Part shown: positions 41,291 to 51,528 of the stretch, piece after piece
How positions within the stretch are numbered: the stretch's first letter is position 1
Layout of the letters: the number at the start of each line of letters is the position of its first letter
DNA from: Blastomussa wellsi
Taxonomy: Eukaryota; Cnidaria; Anthozoa; Scleractinia; Plerogyridae
Assembly (NCBI GenBank): GCA_947652115.1
Contig: OX393566.1
Location: forward strand, 11,855,792-11,919,791
Direction of reading: 5' to 3'
DNA length: 64,000 nucleotides
Made by a program: the position numbers and the translations under genes
Notes under the pieces: generated by a model
Seen by the model: only the letters and a program-made list of their open reading frames with translations
What the model was told of the DNA's origin: nothing
Databases searched by the model: none

Positions 41291-41341
41291 GAGATTCAAG
41301 TGCTGACGTTTCGAGCGTTAGCTCTTCGTCGGAGCGAATCA
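41291..41341 (-). ncRNA. Candidate hammerhead ribozyme, left arm
   Basis: Minus-strand reading: CCGACGA, stem GAGC-TAAC-GCTC, GAAA, CGTC, with flanking GATTC/GAATC able to pair as stem I. Hammerhead motifs are known in Penelope-like elements. A caution is C in place of the invariant U of CUGANGA. Confidence 0.45.
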
Positions 41342-41429
41342 AGGAATTGTGCGTCGTGTGTCTTTATATACAGAAAGATGGAGCTTCGCTATTGGCTGGT
41401 GCCTGGTAACGTGAAAACTTCGGAATAAA

Positions 41430-43619
41430 TTAGTTGAATGAAAAGCGTTCGTTGATACCGTGAGGATTAAGAGTGCCGATTTGAAAAATAAATTTTTGTT
41501 CTAGAGTTTTACGGCTTTCCGTGTTTCCTTGGTGAAGGGAAAGGCCGCAGACTGCCATATGTTGCTTAGAATGATTTGGGAGATTGAAGTGTCTCGCGAC
41601 CGGTTTCGATGCATTTTTGTCGTCTTTCTCTACGTCACGAAGGTGTTCTCGGAATCGGTCGCCAAGTCGTCTCCCTGTTTCGCCGATGTATAACTTTTTG
41701 CAAAGAGTGCAAGTTATACAGTAGATGGCATTGGCTGAGGTACAGGTGAAATGATCAGTGATTTTGATAGATCGCTTGGGTCCCGATATTTTGTCAACGT
41801 TGTGAATGAAAGGGCATGTTTTGCATCGTGCGCGAGCGCATTTAAAAGTTCCGGGTTGATCACTAGTTTGGAATGCACTTCTGACTAAAAAGTTACCTAT
41901 GTTTTTGTCGCGTTTAAATGAAATTAATGGAGGTTGCGAAAAGATTCTACCAGTGTCGGGATCATTTTGAAGTAATTTAAAGTTTTTGAGAATGATGGAT
42001 TTAACTGCGTGGTTGTGAGGGTGAAATGTGAGGGTGAATGGAATTCTATCGTTGTTTTCTCTCTGTGACGTTTGTAGTGCTGACTGTCGATCAATTTGCT
42101 GGGCGCGATGATGGCCCGCTTGAACAACAGAAGCAGGATAGCCGCGTTTGTCGAAGAAATTGCACATTTCCTCTGATTTTAAGGAAAAATCAGAGTCGTC
42201 ACTACAAAGACGGCGAAGTCTAAGAAACTGAGAATAAGGAATGGCATTCTTGACATGTGATGAATGTGAAGATGAATACAACAAATAGCTATGAGAATCT
42301 GTGGGTTTGTAGTGCACACTGGTGCATAAACTGTTGCCTTCGATAGAAACTTTGATATCCAGGAATGCTAAGGAAGTATCGGAAATTTCCCAGGTATATT
42401 TAAGGGCAGGATGAAACGAATTAACAGCGGTTATAAATTGATTAAGATCTTCTCTGGTAGAAGAGGTAGCGCCGATACAGTCGTCAATGTAGCGACGATA
42501 GAGTTCAGGTTTTGGGCCGTTGTATTGATTGAAAAATTGGTGTTCAATGTAGCCTACGAAAAGATTGGCGTAGCTGGGTCCCATTTTGGTACCCATGGCC
42601 ACGCCATTGATTTGTTTGTAATAATTGTTCGCGAATGAAAAACAGTTGAGTGTTAACACTAACTCAGCCAGGCGGAGTAGTGTTTCCGAGCTTGGTTCCT
42701 TAACAGTGCGTAAATCAAAAAAATGTTTGAGGGCTAGAAGACCTTCGCCATTTGGGATGACGGTGTAAAGAGATGTAATATCCATAGTGAAAATAAGTTT
42801 GTCTTCGCCCAGGAAATTGAAATCGCGAAAAATTTGAAGTGCGTGTTGACTGTCTTTAACGTATGACGGTAAAGATCTGACAATAGGTGCCATAATTTTG
42901 TCTAAATAGCTGGAAATGAGTTCGGTAGGGCAACTACAGGCAGAGACGATAGGTCGACCTGGGTTGTTAGGTTTGTGAATTTTAGGTAAAAAGTAAATAC
43001 ACGAGGTTCTGGGAGTGGTAATGATGAGATTGGTAGCAGTAGCCGACAATTCTTGTTTGACTATAAGGTCGTTAATAGTGCTTTTGACAATTTGTTGGTT
43101 AGTGGAGGTGAGATCTTTGTCGACTTTAGCATAAAAAGAGGTGTCAGAAAGTTGCCGCAAAGCTTCTTTTTGGTAGAGGTCGGCCCGCCAAACAACTAAA
43201 GCGCCGCCTTTGTCGGCCGCTTTGATAATTATGTCTTTGCGCTTACTAATGTTTTTTAGCGCCGTCCTCTCTTCCGAAGAAAGGTTGGAAAATTTGGTGT
43301 TACGATTGAAATTAAGTTTGTTGATGTCGTGACGGCATTTTTTAATGAAAAAATCTAAAGAAGCAAACTGGCCCTCTGGGGGAGTCCACTTAGATTTTCG
43401 AGTCTGAAGCGTCTCGAAAGTATCTTTGTCAGAGGTGTTAGAATCATCCTCTTTGTCATGGAAAAAGGCTTTCAGTTGAACGCGGCGAAGGAATTTTTCA
43501 ACATCTTGCTTAACTGAGAATTCGTCCGGTTTTTTGGATATAGGAACAAAATTCAAGCCCTTACTGAGGACGGATTTCTCTGAGTCGGAGAGCGGAAGAT
43601 TTTGTGGAATGGTAACCAC
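41430..43619 (-). pseudogene. Penelope-like RT / GIY-YIG protein, 729 codons
   Basis: Open frame with RT motifs FTMDITSLYT (A), NGVAMGTKMGPSYANLF (B), YRRYIDDCIG (C, YIDD), then a CARARCKTCPF zinc-binding linker and a GIY-YIG endonuclease (AIYCITCTLCKKLYIGETG, RFREHL). The N-terminus is probably cut at the dimer joint at about 43620, since this family usually has residues before LSKGLNFVP. The catalytic part looks intact. Confidence 0.85.
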
Positions 43620-43627
43620 GGTGTTAA

Positions 43628-44960
43628 GGTCATCCCAAATGGCGAAGGTCTTCTAGCCCTCAAACATTTTTTTGATTTACGCACTGTTAAGGAACCAAGC
43701 TCGGAAACACTACTCCGCCTGGCTGAGTTAGTGTTAACACTCAACTGTTTTTCATTCGCGAACAATTATTACAAACAAATCAATGGCGTGGCCATGGGTA
43801 CCAAAATGGGACCCAGCTACGCCAATCTTTTCGTAGGCTACATTGAACACCAATTTTTCAATCAATACAACGGCCCAAAACCTGAACTCTATCGTCGCTA
43901 CATTGACGACTGTATCGGCGCTACCTCTTCTACCAGAGAAGATCTTAATCAATTTATAACCGCTGTTAATTCGTTTCATCCTGCCCTTAAATATACCTGG
44001 GAAATTTCCGATACTTCCTTAGCATTCCTGGATATCAAAGTTTCTATCGAAGGCAACAGTTTATGCACCAGTGTGCACTACAAACCCACAGATTCTCATA
44101 GCTATTTGTTGTATTCATCTTCACATCCATCACATGTCAAGAATGCCATTCCTTATTCTCAGTTTCTTAGACTTCGCCGTCTTTGTAGTGACGACTCTGA
44201 TTTTTCCTTAAAATCAGAGGAAATGTGCAATTTCTTCGACAAACGCGGCTATCCTGCTTCTGTTGTTCAAGCGGGCCATCATCGCGCCCAGCAAATTGAT
44301 CGACAGTCAGCACTACAAACGTCACAGAGAGAAAACAACGATAGAATTCCATTCACCCTCACATTTCACCCTCACAACCACGCAGTTAAATCCATCATTC
44401 TCAAAAACTTTAAATTACTTCAAAATGATCCCGACACTGGTAGAATCTTTTCGCAACCTCCATTAATTTCATTTAAACGCGACAAAAACATAGGTAACTT
44501 TTTAGTCAGAAGTGCATTCCAAACTAGTGATCAACCCGGAACTTTTAAATGCGCTCGCGCACGATGCAAAACATGCCCTTTCATTCACAACGTTGACAAA
44601 ATATCGGGACCCAAGCGATCTATCAAAATCACTGATCATTTCACCTGTACCTCAGCCAATGCCATCTACTGTATAACTTGCACTCTTTGCAAAAAGTTAT
44701 ACATCGGCGAAACAGGGAGACGACTTGGCGACCGATTCCGAGAACACCTTCGTGACGTAGAGAAAGACGACAAAAATGCATCGAAACCGGTCGCGAGACA
44801 CTTCAATCTCCCAAATCATTCTAAGCAACATATGGCAGTCTGCGGCCTTTCCCTTCACCAAGGAAACACGGAAAGCCGTAAAACTCTAGAACAAAAATTT
44901 ATTTTTCAAATCGGCACTCTTAATCCTCACGGTATCAACGAACGCTTTTCATTCAACTAA
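43628..44960 (+). pseudogene. Penelope-like RT / GIY-YIG protein, 5'-truncated inverted copy
   Basis: Begins at RT motif A (VIPNGEGLLALKHFF) and runs to the same C-terminus INERFSFN. Differs from the other arm by about one residue (SSHPSH for SSHSSH). The fingers region is missing, so it cannot be an active RT. Confidence 0.85.
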
Positions 44961-45054
44961 TTTATTCCGAAGTTTTCACGTTACCAGGCACCAGCCAATA
45001 GCGAAGCTCCATCTTTCTGTATATAAAGACACACGACGCACAATTCCTTGATTC

Positions 45055-45092
45055 GCTCCGACGAAGGGCTAACGCTCGAAACGTCAGCACTT
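45055..45092 (+). ncRNA. Candidate hammerhead ribozyme, right arm
   Basis: CCGACGA, stem GGGC-TAAC-GCTC (one G-U pair), GAAA, CGTC. The only change from the left arm in the stem (A to G) keeps pairing through G-U. Confidence 0.45.
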
Positions 45093-45159
45093 GAATCTCT
45101 TTACGGTGGCCAATTGACATTATCAACCCAGTTGATAAAACCAAATTATATTGTTATAC

Positions 45160-45204
<45 letters not shown>

Positions 45205-45207
45205 CTA

Positions 45208-45220
45208 TTACTGGCAAGAA
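45208..45220. repeat. 13-bp target site duplication, right
   Basis: TTACTGGCAAGAA, exact match to 41231-41243. Confidence 0.9.
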
Positions 45221-45533
45221 GCCCGCGCTTGCGATTAAAGAAAAATCTGTTTATGCGAGACCCTCGACTCCTTATCTTAGACCTGTGGGGGAAAAAGAAA
45301 AAAAGCTCCCACCTCTTGTACAAGTACGTTACCTCTACCAACCCGGTGAGTTAGAAGGTGGTGTTAAACGGGCCACAGACCCGATTTGGTCCTTGAAAGT
45401 TTACAATATTTTAAGGTCAGTTACGAAACCAAACGAGCCCGTTGTTTACTATTTGCGCGACGGCCCGAAGTGGGGTTTCGTGCGGGAAGAGCTGCTGGCT
45501 ATCCCTCCAAACACTGTTCTCCCGCCGGTTAAC

Positions 45534-48500
45534 TTAAAATAATGCTTCCAAATCGGCATCTGCCAATATATCTGCCATCTCTCCAAGTTCGGCTTCTGTT
45601 ATCTCTCCAATTTCGACATCATCTTCCATCTCTCCAAGCTCTACATCTACCAATAAAGCTGCCATCTCTTCAAGTTCGGCTTCTGTTGGCATCACTCCAA
45701 GTTCTGCTTTGCTGATGTATCCGTACGCATTTGTATAAATTCCATCGTCAGCTATCCAACGTTTTGAATCAAACGCTGACAATGATATTTTGTTAAGATA
45801 CATAGAATACATCTCGTGCCCTTCACTTCTCAATATGTTCTGGCCATGCCACATTTGTGTTTTTCCAAAAAGCGTTTCCTTGTAGTTTTCGTGTTTGATT
45901 TGTTTTTTGACAACGCACTTTTTTACTCCCTTTGCTTTTTTGGTAATTTTTTTGTCCTCATCTATCTTCCAAGGAATTATTTCATCATCCTTCAAGATAG
46001 AGTACATTTTTGACCTCAGACACACGCACTCTGCTATCGGCGTTCCTGCGCATTCGTCCTTCATTTTTCCCAACACCTTTTTGTTTGCACTTGAGTGAAG
46101 TGGGTGGTCTTTGGGGTAATCACTTGTATCATAAAGGTCTATGTTTTCTGTGATGTCTTTGTATACATCATCTGTTTCTATTTCAAGCAGAAGGCTGTCT
46201 GTGTCTGTGTATAAAAGGTCGCACTTTTCTCCATACTGCTTTTTGAGGTTGTTGTAATAAAAGCCATACATCAAGATCTTACTATTGTCTAAAATCGTCA
46301 TTCCAGTATAGACAGGTTTATTTAGCAACAGTTTGCTTTTATGCATATGGATTCCTGCCATGTCGTTTGTAAATAGTGCAAACCTTGAGTACAATGGGCT
46401 GGCTACTAACTTTCTTATTTTATTTTCCTCGCTGTTACGTACTATTTTTATATCAACACGATTTCGCAGGTTTTCCATTGTTTTTCCAAAAACTGAATTG
46501 TTCATAAGTCCTTTTCAAAATCATTTTTTGCTTTTTTTCTAAACTCTGTGTTCATCCTTATGTATGGCTCCATCCAACATTCTTGCTCAAACTCAAGCAC
46601 CCTGTGTACTTTTTTTAGTTTCATTCCCTGGTTTAGATTAAACTGAAGATTTCTGTAATGAACTACGTAGTTGTCTTTATCTTTTAGCGTTAACACAAGC
46701 TTCTTGGCGTCAGTAAGTTTTAAATCTAAACCTTTTATTAGTTTCTTTTGATAGTCTGACATCCATTCCTTTTTAATGCCTCTTTTTTCTGGTGCCAGGG
46801 GATAACTGTTGTGTTCTTTATGTAATTCTGACCTTTTCTGGCAAACTTGTCTCGTCAAATCTCTCCCACGAGTCCATGTACTCATATGGATAGATCCCTT
46901 TTTTGTAAAGCAGGTCACTACCCTTGGAAAATGTTGATGTTATTTTCAACAACTCCTTTGGTGTATTTTTTACAAGTGAATCGAGACTTGCAAGCAGAAA
47001 GTTTAAGCTGTCTATAAAACACAAATTCCCAACTGAAAATGTTATATACTTTTCCATGTTGTTGGCTATACATTTCACTTCTTTTTGCTGCTGCGACATC
47101 GCTTGCATCAAATGGTGCGCGTCGTAACCCCTCAAGTTGTGAAATACAACGGAAATTTGCATAGTTTGTGGTTTTATTCGCAGTTTTAGATTACATGCGT
47201 TATGCGCGGCCCCACGAAAATTACCTGTCATGTGACAGTGGTCTCTTACTGAGTCTTTAAAGTTTTTCTGAAGCAAAGGTTTTGCGCAGAAAATACAATT
47301 TTCCTTTTTATCTAATTCCTTTGTTGGCTTTTTTAGCATAATAAAATCAGCTGTTTTTTGTGCCTCGTAAAAACATCTTTTGTGACTTTGACCCTCATAG
47401 CGGCCTAAATCTGCGTTCCAAACAGGTAATGAGTCAAGAAATTCATCTTTTATCAAACTTTTGTTACAAATGTGGCAATTAGTTGCATTTTTAAATTTTT
47501 CCCAGTCTTTATCTGTCATGATAATAGGCTTAGGGTCAGCCAAACTTTCTCTTATTTTCTCTTCCTCCTCCAGAATGTCACTCAAAAACTTGCCCACCGC
47601 ATTTTCACCTCTGTAAACTTTCGATGCTGTAACTTCACCGTCACTTTTCACAACCATATAAGAATACCCACATGCTTCATGCCATTCTGTCTTCTCTGTG
47701 AAGCTTTTTTTCTCGTTCTCTGGCCAACGCCTACAGCCAGGAATCTTTATTAGCAAAGCCTCAAAGTCTGCATATATAATATAAGGCACCCTCATCTGCT
47801 TGTGGTAGTTTTGAAAAGAAATTGTGTTTTTTCCCTTTTCCGGCATCTCAATCCTTGTCGGTCTGCCATTCACTCCATTGCAATATTTTTCATGTTCCTT
47901 GAGCAAATCTGCTCGTGAGTAACCAGTTAAGCACAGCATGCAATAGTGCTTTGTGTTGCTATTTTTGGTCTGATCGAAAAGCAAAGCGCTAATCCTTTTT
48001 ACAAAACAGTAGTGCTGTATTTCCCCTGACTCAAGTAACATCAGACAGATACGCGACACACTCTTTTCTTTTTTGCTTATCCTGTGTACTGTCACAAGAT
48101 TATTTTCCCAGCCAAAAACGTTAATTGCCAAGTTTGGGTTCTGCTTTTCAAGCTTATCAATTTGATTTACAGGTGTTGGGAAATCAATGCCTTCATAGTT
48201 TATGCCATCATTAACTGGATATTTGCTTGGTCTTTGTGGGTTCTTTCCATCTTTTGGTGGAAATAAAGCAGCTCTCAGAGCCCATTTCAGACATTCATTA
48301 TCATTGTTTTTCACATTAATTATTGCCTTCTTTTTTGCCAGTTTGGCTGGAAGAGGCAAATAAGTTCCTGCACGCAGTGGGTTATAGCGTGCGACATTCA
48401 CGTATGCAGTCATTATCCTTTCAACTTTCCATCCTGACCCTTTCTTTGACCAGTTCTCAATTTCTCCATTAATTTGCTCAATAAAATCATCAAATGTTTG

Positions 48501-48902
48501 TTCTACCTTTTCTTTTGAATCATTCTTGTTTAAAATATACGGTACTTTATCAGAAAAATAATGCGACATTTTAATCTTTATACCTGTTTTCTTTTCCTGT
48601 GAAAACTCTACCTCTAAACCATAAGTTATTTTTACTTGATTAAATTTTCTAATTTCTTTTTCAACCACATCAGTAAACTTTGATTTATAATCTTTTGCAA
48701 ATTTAAATATATCATTATTGTTTGGATTTTCATGGGATACAAACATAACCCAAACATGAAGCCAATCAATAAAATTAGTTTTTGATAAACTGAACTTATC
48801 AAATTCAAATTCAAACTCTTCTTCCTCTTCCTCTTCCTCTTCACCCGGTATTGAGTTATAAAAATTTTGCAAAACATCGTATGAATAATTTGCAGCAGCC
48901 AT
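45534..48902 (-). pseudogene. POLB: Protein-primed DNA polymerase B, internally deleted
   Basis: MAAANYSYDVLQ and a Glu tract; NDNECLKWAL near residue 201; C2H2 finger CMLCLTGYSRADLLKEHEKYC near 321-341; exonuclease I motif YADFEALL (D379, E381); an endonuclease VII-like zinc segment DHCHMTGNFRGAAHNACNL; exo II FHNLRGYDAHHL. After RFDETSLPEK the frame jumps to YPLAPEKR: the palm motif A and TPR region are missing. A frameshift follows, then a second near 46503 (KDL then MNNSVFGKTMEN). Motif C YTDTDSLL is present, and the end is acidic with repeated ELGEM. Its stop overlaps the INT stop by 9 bases. Confidence 0.9.
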
Positions 48903-49062
48903 ATTTGCGTATATATAAGTGAAAATATTTCTTCAATTGAAAAATAATTCTAACACAAAAAAATTAGGTGCAAAAATTAAATGTGCCGCGGCGCTCGCCC
49001 GGTGGGCATGGATTGCACTTTGTTTGCTTTTTGTTTACTCTTTTTTACTTGTGTTTGCTTCC
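48903..49062. other. POLB leader and adjoining spacer
   Basis: 48903-48960 is AT-rich with GTATATATAAG and is homologous to the leader repeated at 1891-2098. The rest has no gene and leads into the foldback sequence. Confidence 0.5.
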
Positions 49063-49215
49063 ACACACACACACATAGAGGGTGAGGCGTTTCGGCACAC
49101 TGATGTCTGCTCTTTTTTGGCTTAACTCGGCGACTAGATGGAACATCTAGGAGTCGAGTTAAGCTAAAAAAGAGCATGCATCAGTGTGCCAAAACCCTCA
49201 CTATATATGTGTGTT
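49063..49215. repeat. 150-bp foldback (imperfect palindrome)
   Basis: Left arm 49063-49140 and right arm 49144-49215 are inverted copies with a 3-base centre (GAA). The best stretches are GGCACACTGATG, TGCTCTTTTTT and GCTTAACTCG. CA-rich and TG-rich outer ends continue the symmetry. It lies exactly between the end of the long element and a truncated inverted MCP. Confidence 0.8.
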
Positions 49216-50172
49216 CTTTTCCTTCGAGGCCGTTGTTGAAGAGCATGTTTGGCGTGCCATTCACCGTTACAGTGACTTTCGTGAGGTCTGGGTTGATGTA
49301 CTTTTCTGAATCCCTGGTACCGGCTGTGTATGGCTCAATGAAGAGAAGAAGTAAGCCTTTCAGGGACCTTCTCTGGGGGTTTACTCTGAGGTTAATCCTT
49401 GAGTCAGCGTTTTTTGAAAATGTGACCACCTGTTCCCGCATCACGTGGTCGTATAAGAACTCCTTTCCCGCGGAGTACACACTGCTTGCCGCGTCTGCTA
49501 AGGTCTTGCTTCTCATCATTTCGTACTCGAGGTGGATGTTTTTAGCTTGTATTTTAATTTATCCGGATCAGAGCCTTTGAGAACCTGCGAGTCCGAAGAA
49601 AGTTTCAACTCAAAAACGAGATTGTGATAGAGCGCTTGGGGATAAAAGACACCGTGGTTTTTCAGGATCTGGTGGTCCAGCCGGATTCTGTATGTCGTTC
49701 CGAAAACTTTTGAGAGTGCGTTTTCCGCGTCGACACCCGAGGTTTTCTTATCCTCAGTGTTCGAGCAGATTTTGCAGAGATCTTCGCTTTGAATTCCATC
49801 GAGCAGCATGCCGTCACGCTCCTCCTGCGAGAGGAAAAGGTCCTCCCAGATCTTGTAGATGTCGTACCCCACCGTGTCCTGCACTGGGGTTCCAGCGTAC
49901 TTCACAACCAGCTTGTCAACCAGAGCCCGTGTGACGTTTTGAACGAGGAAGTTGTTCGCGTCACCTCCAGAAAGATCGATGTCGAAAAGCAGTCCGAGAG
50001 AGCCTGGCACAAGGACCTCGTGCTCATTCAGCTTGGGTACCTGAACAAAAAGGGTCTCGGTGGGGTTGGCTTCGCTACGATCAAAGGTGATGCGCTTGAC
50101 CGTGCGTTCGGCTTTCATCGCGCTGGGTGTTTTTTCACTGTGTGTTGGAAGAAGGTTTGCTTGCACCGCCAT
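49216..50172 (-). pseudogene. MCP: Candidate major capsid protein, truncated, frameshifted
   Basis: From MAVQANLLPTHSEK at 50172. A base loss near 49540 (KLKYKL then KTSTSS) separates two open parts, and the C-terminus is cut after NNGLEGKE at the foldback. About 100 residues are missing. Confidence 0.85.
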
Positions 50173-50212
50173 TTTCTATATTAAACAGAAAAATTTTTTT
50201 ATTCAATAGAAA
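50173..50212. promoter_or_regulatory. 40-bp bidirectional promoter, MCP / CC-TM
   Basis: AT-rich spacer with TTCTATATTAAAC and TTTTTTTATTCAATAGAAA between divergent ATGs. Confidence 0.5.
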
Positions 50213-51528
50213 ATGGCGGAAGGTGGCGGTTTTGAAAATCCTGGTTTTGAACATCCCTTTGGTCAGGTCAAAACACAACCACTCCTTTTGTGCCTGGAAC
50301 CGCTTCGACACCCTATCACGGTGGCGAAGAAATTGAAATGGAAACAAGGCTTCACGAACAGAGCGGGCTGCCTGACACTTCTTACACCGAGGAAACTCCA
50401 TTGTTAGGCAGCGGTGAACTCAGCAGTGAACGAGCTTGGATTGTGGCAAAAGAGACATTTCCGAACATGAGCGCAAGTAAACTTGACGTATTTTACAGCC
50501 GAAAAGGAAGACTTCAAGTTAATAAGTTAAAGTGTTAAAGTTAAAGTTAAAATGTTTGGCGCTGGAAAAAAAGCATACGACCTGTTTACCACAAAAAGGG
50601 GTTCAAAACAATGGCATCTTAATCCAAACCTTACCAAAGAAATAAAAACTGCACTCGGAATGTCCATTTTTGAATTAAAGGAAGCCGTTCAGCAAGAAAT
50701 GGTTGAAAAAGAAAAAGAACTAGAAATTTCTAAATCTTTGGCTTAAGATCGAGAACAAGCTAAAAATGACATTGATGAAATTAGAAACAGAATGAGAATA
50801 ATGGATGAACAAAGAGCTGCTCTTGAAGATACACGTGGCCCTTTGGATGAAAAAGAAATTCAAAAAGTGAAACAGGAGAAAAAAGCCCTTGAAAAAGAAC
50901 TTCAAGAAAAAAGAAAGCACTTTGAAAAACTCAACAAAGCGGCAAAACAGGAGTCAAAATTAAAAGAAGATATTCAGAAGCTCAGAGAAGAAAATGCCAG
51001 GCTCAGTGAAGTTCAAGAGAAATTGACACAGAAGCCCTCAACGAGCTGAAAGTTCAAAAAGCAGAACTTGAACGCCAAAATGAAGAAGACAGGGCGGTCA
51101 TCAACGATGAGAATGCCTCACCCTCTGATAAAGAAGCCGCAAAAGCAAGAGTTGCGCAGCGTCTCGAAGAGATCAACCAGGTTGACACACAGATTGAGGA
51201 TATTGAACAGGAGAAGCCTCTTCGTGAAAAGGTCAAAGAGATCTTTAAAAAATACGGCGTGACTGTCGGTTCAATCCTTCTTGCTGCTGGAGTCACGATC
51301 GGCGCCGTCGTCGGCGTCATAAACAACTCGCTGAAAGCCACCGCAAAAGGGTTGGGGAATGGTTTGAAAGAGATTGGGAAAAAACTTGCAGGAATTCTCC
51401 CTGGATTAATTGGCTCGATTGTTTCTTTCCTTTTCAAAGCTGCTGGGGAAGTCGTCTCTTTTCTTGCTGAAAACGTCTGGCTTTTGATTTTGGGTGTGGT
51501 GGCATTTTTGATAGAGAGCCGGCGTTAA
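50213..51528 (+). pseudogene. CC-TM protein, several breaks
   Basis: MAEGGGFENPGFEHP, then a deletion of the acidic tract. In the next frame STPYHGGEEIEMETRLHEQ and SGLPDTSYTEETPLL. A further part (MFGAGKKAYDLFTTKRG) contains a TAA near 50744 within the coiled coil, and the frame breaks again near 51049. The last 150 codons are open: NDENASPSDKEAAKAR, FKKYGVTVGSILLAAG and three hydrophobic segments to FLIESRR. Confidence 0.85.

Larger units (their letters stand above)
41244..45207. mobile_element. Penelope-like retroelement, inverted dimer
   Basis: Two copies of one element joined 5' to 5' near 43620, with both 3' ends facing outward. The arms are near-identical inverted repeats from 41244 and 45147 inward; the right end has 61 extra bases (45147-45207). 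A 13-bp target duplication flanks the whole, so it integrated as one event or was completed by template switching. Penelope-like elements are known for such inverted and partial tandem copies. Confidence 0.9.
40567..45542 (+). pseudogene. INT: Polinton integrase, split by a retroelement
   Basis: Retroviral-type (rve) integrase. N-terminal helical region from MMDAKLAKVYYSPSGFWKG; catalytic D74 (HQADLLFL), D139 (LQVDPGREFMG) and E174 (HRDQAIVERFNRT), i.e. D,D35E spacing. The frame is interrupted at 41244 by the Penelope-like insertion and resumes at 45208 with the C-terminal domain (YLYQPGELEGG, WSLKVYNI, GFVREELL) to TAA at 45540. The two parts are in compatible phase across the target duplication, so the insertion is the only break I see. 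Confidence 0.9.
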
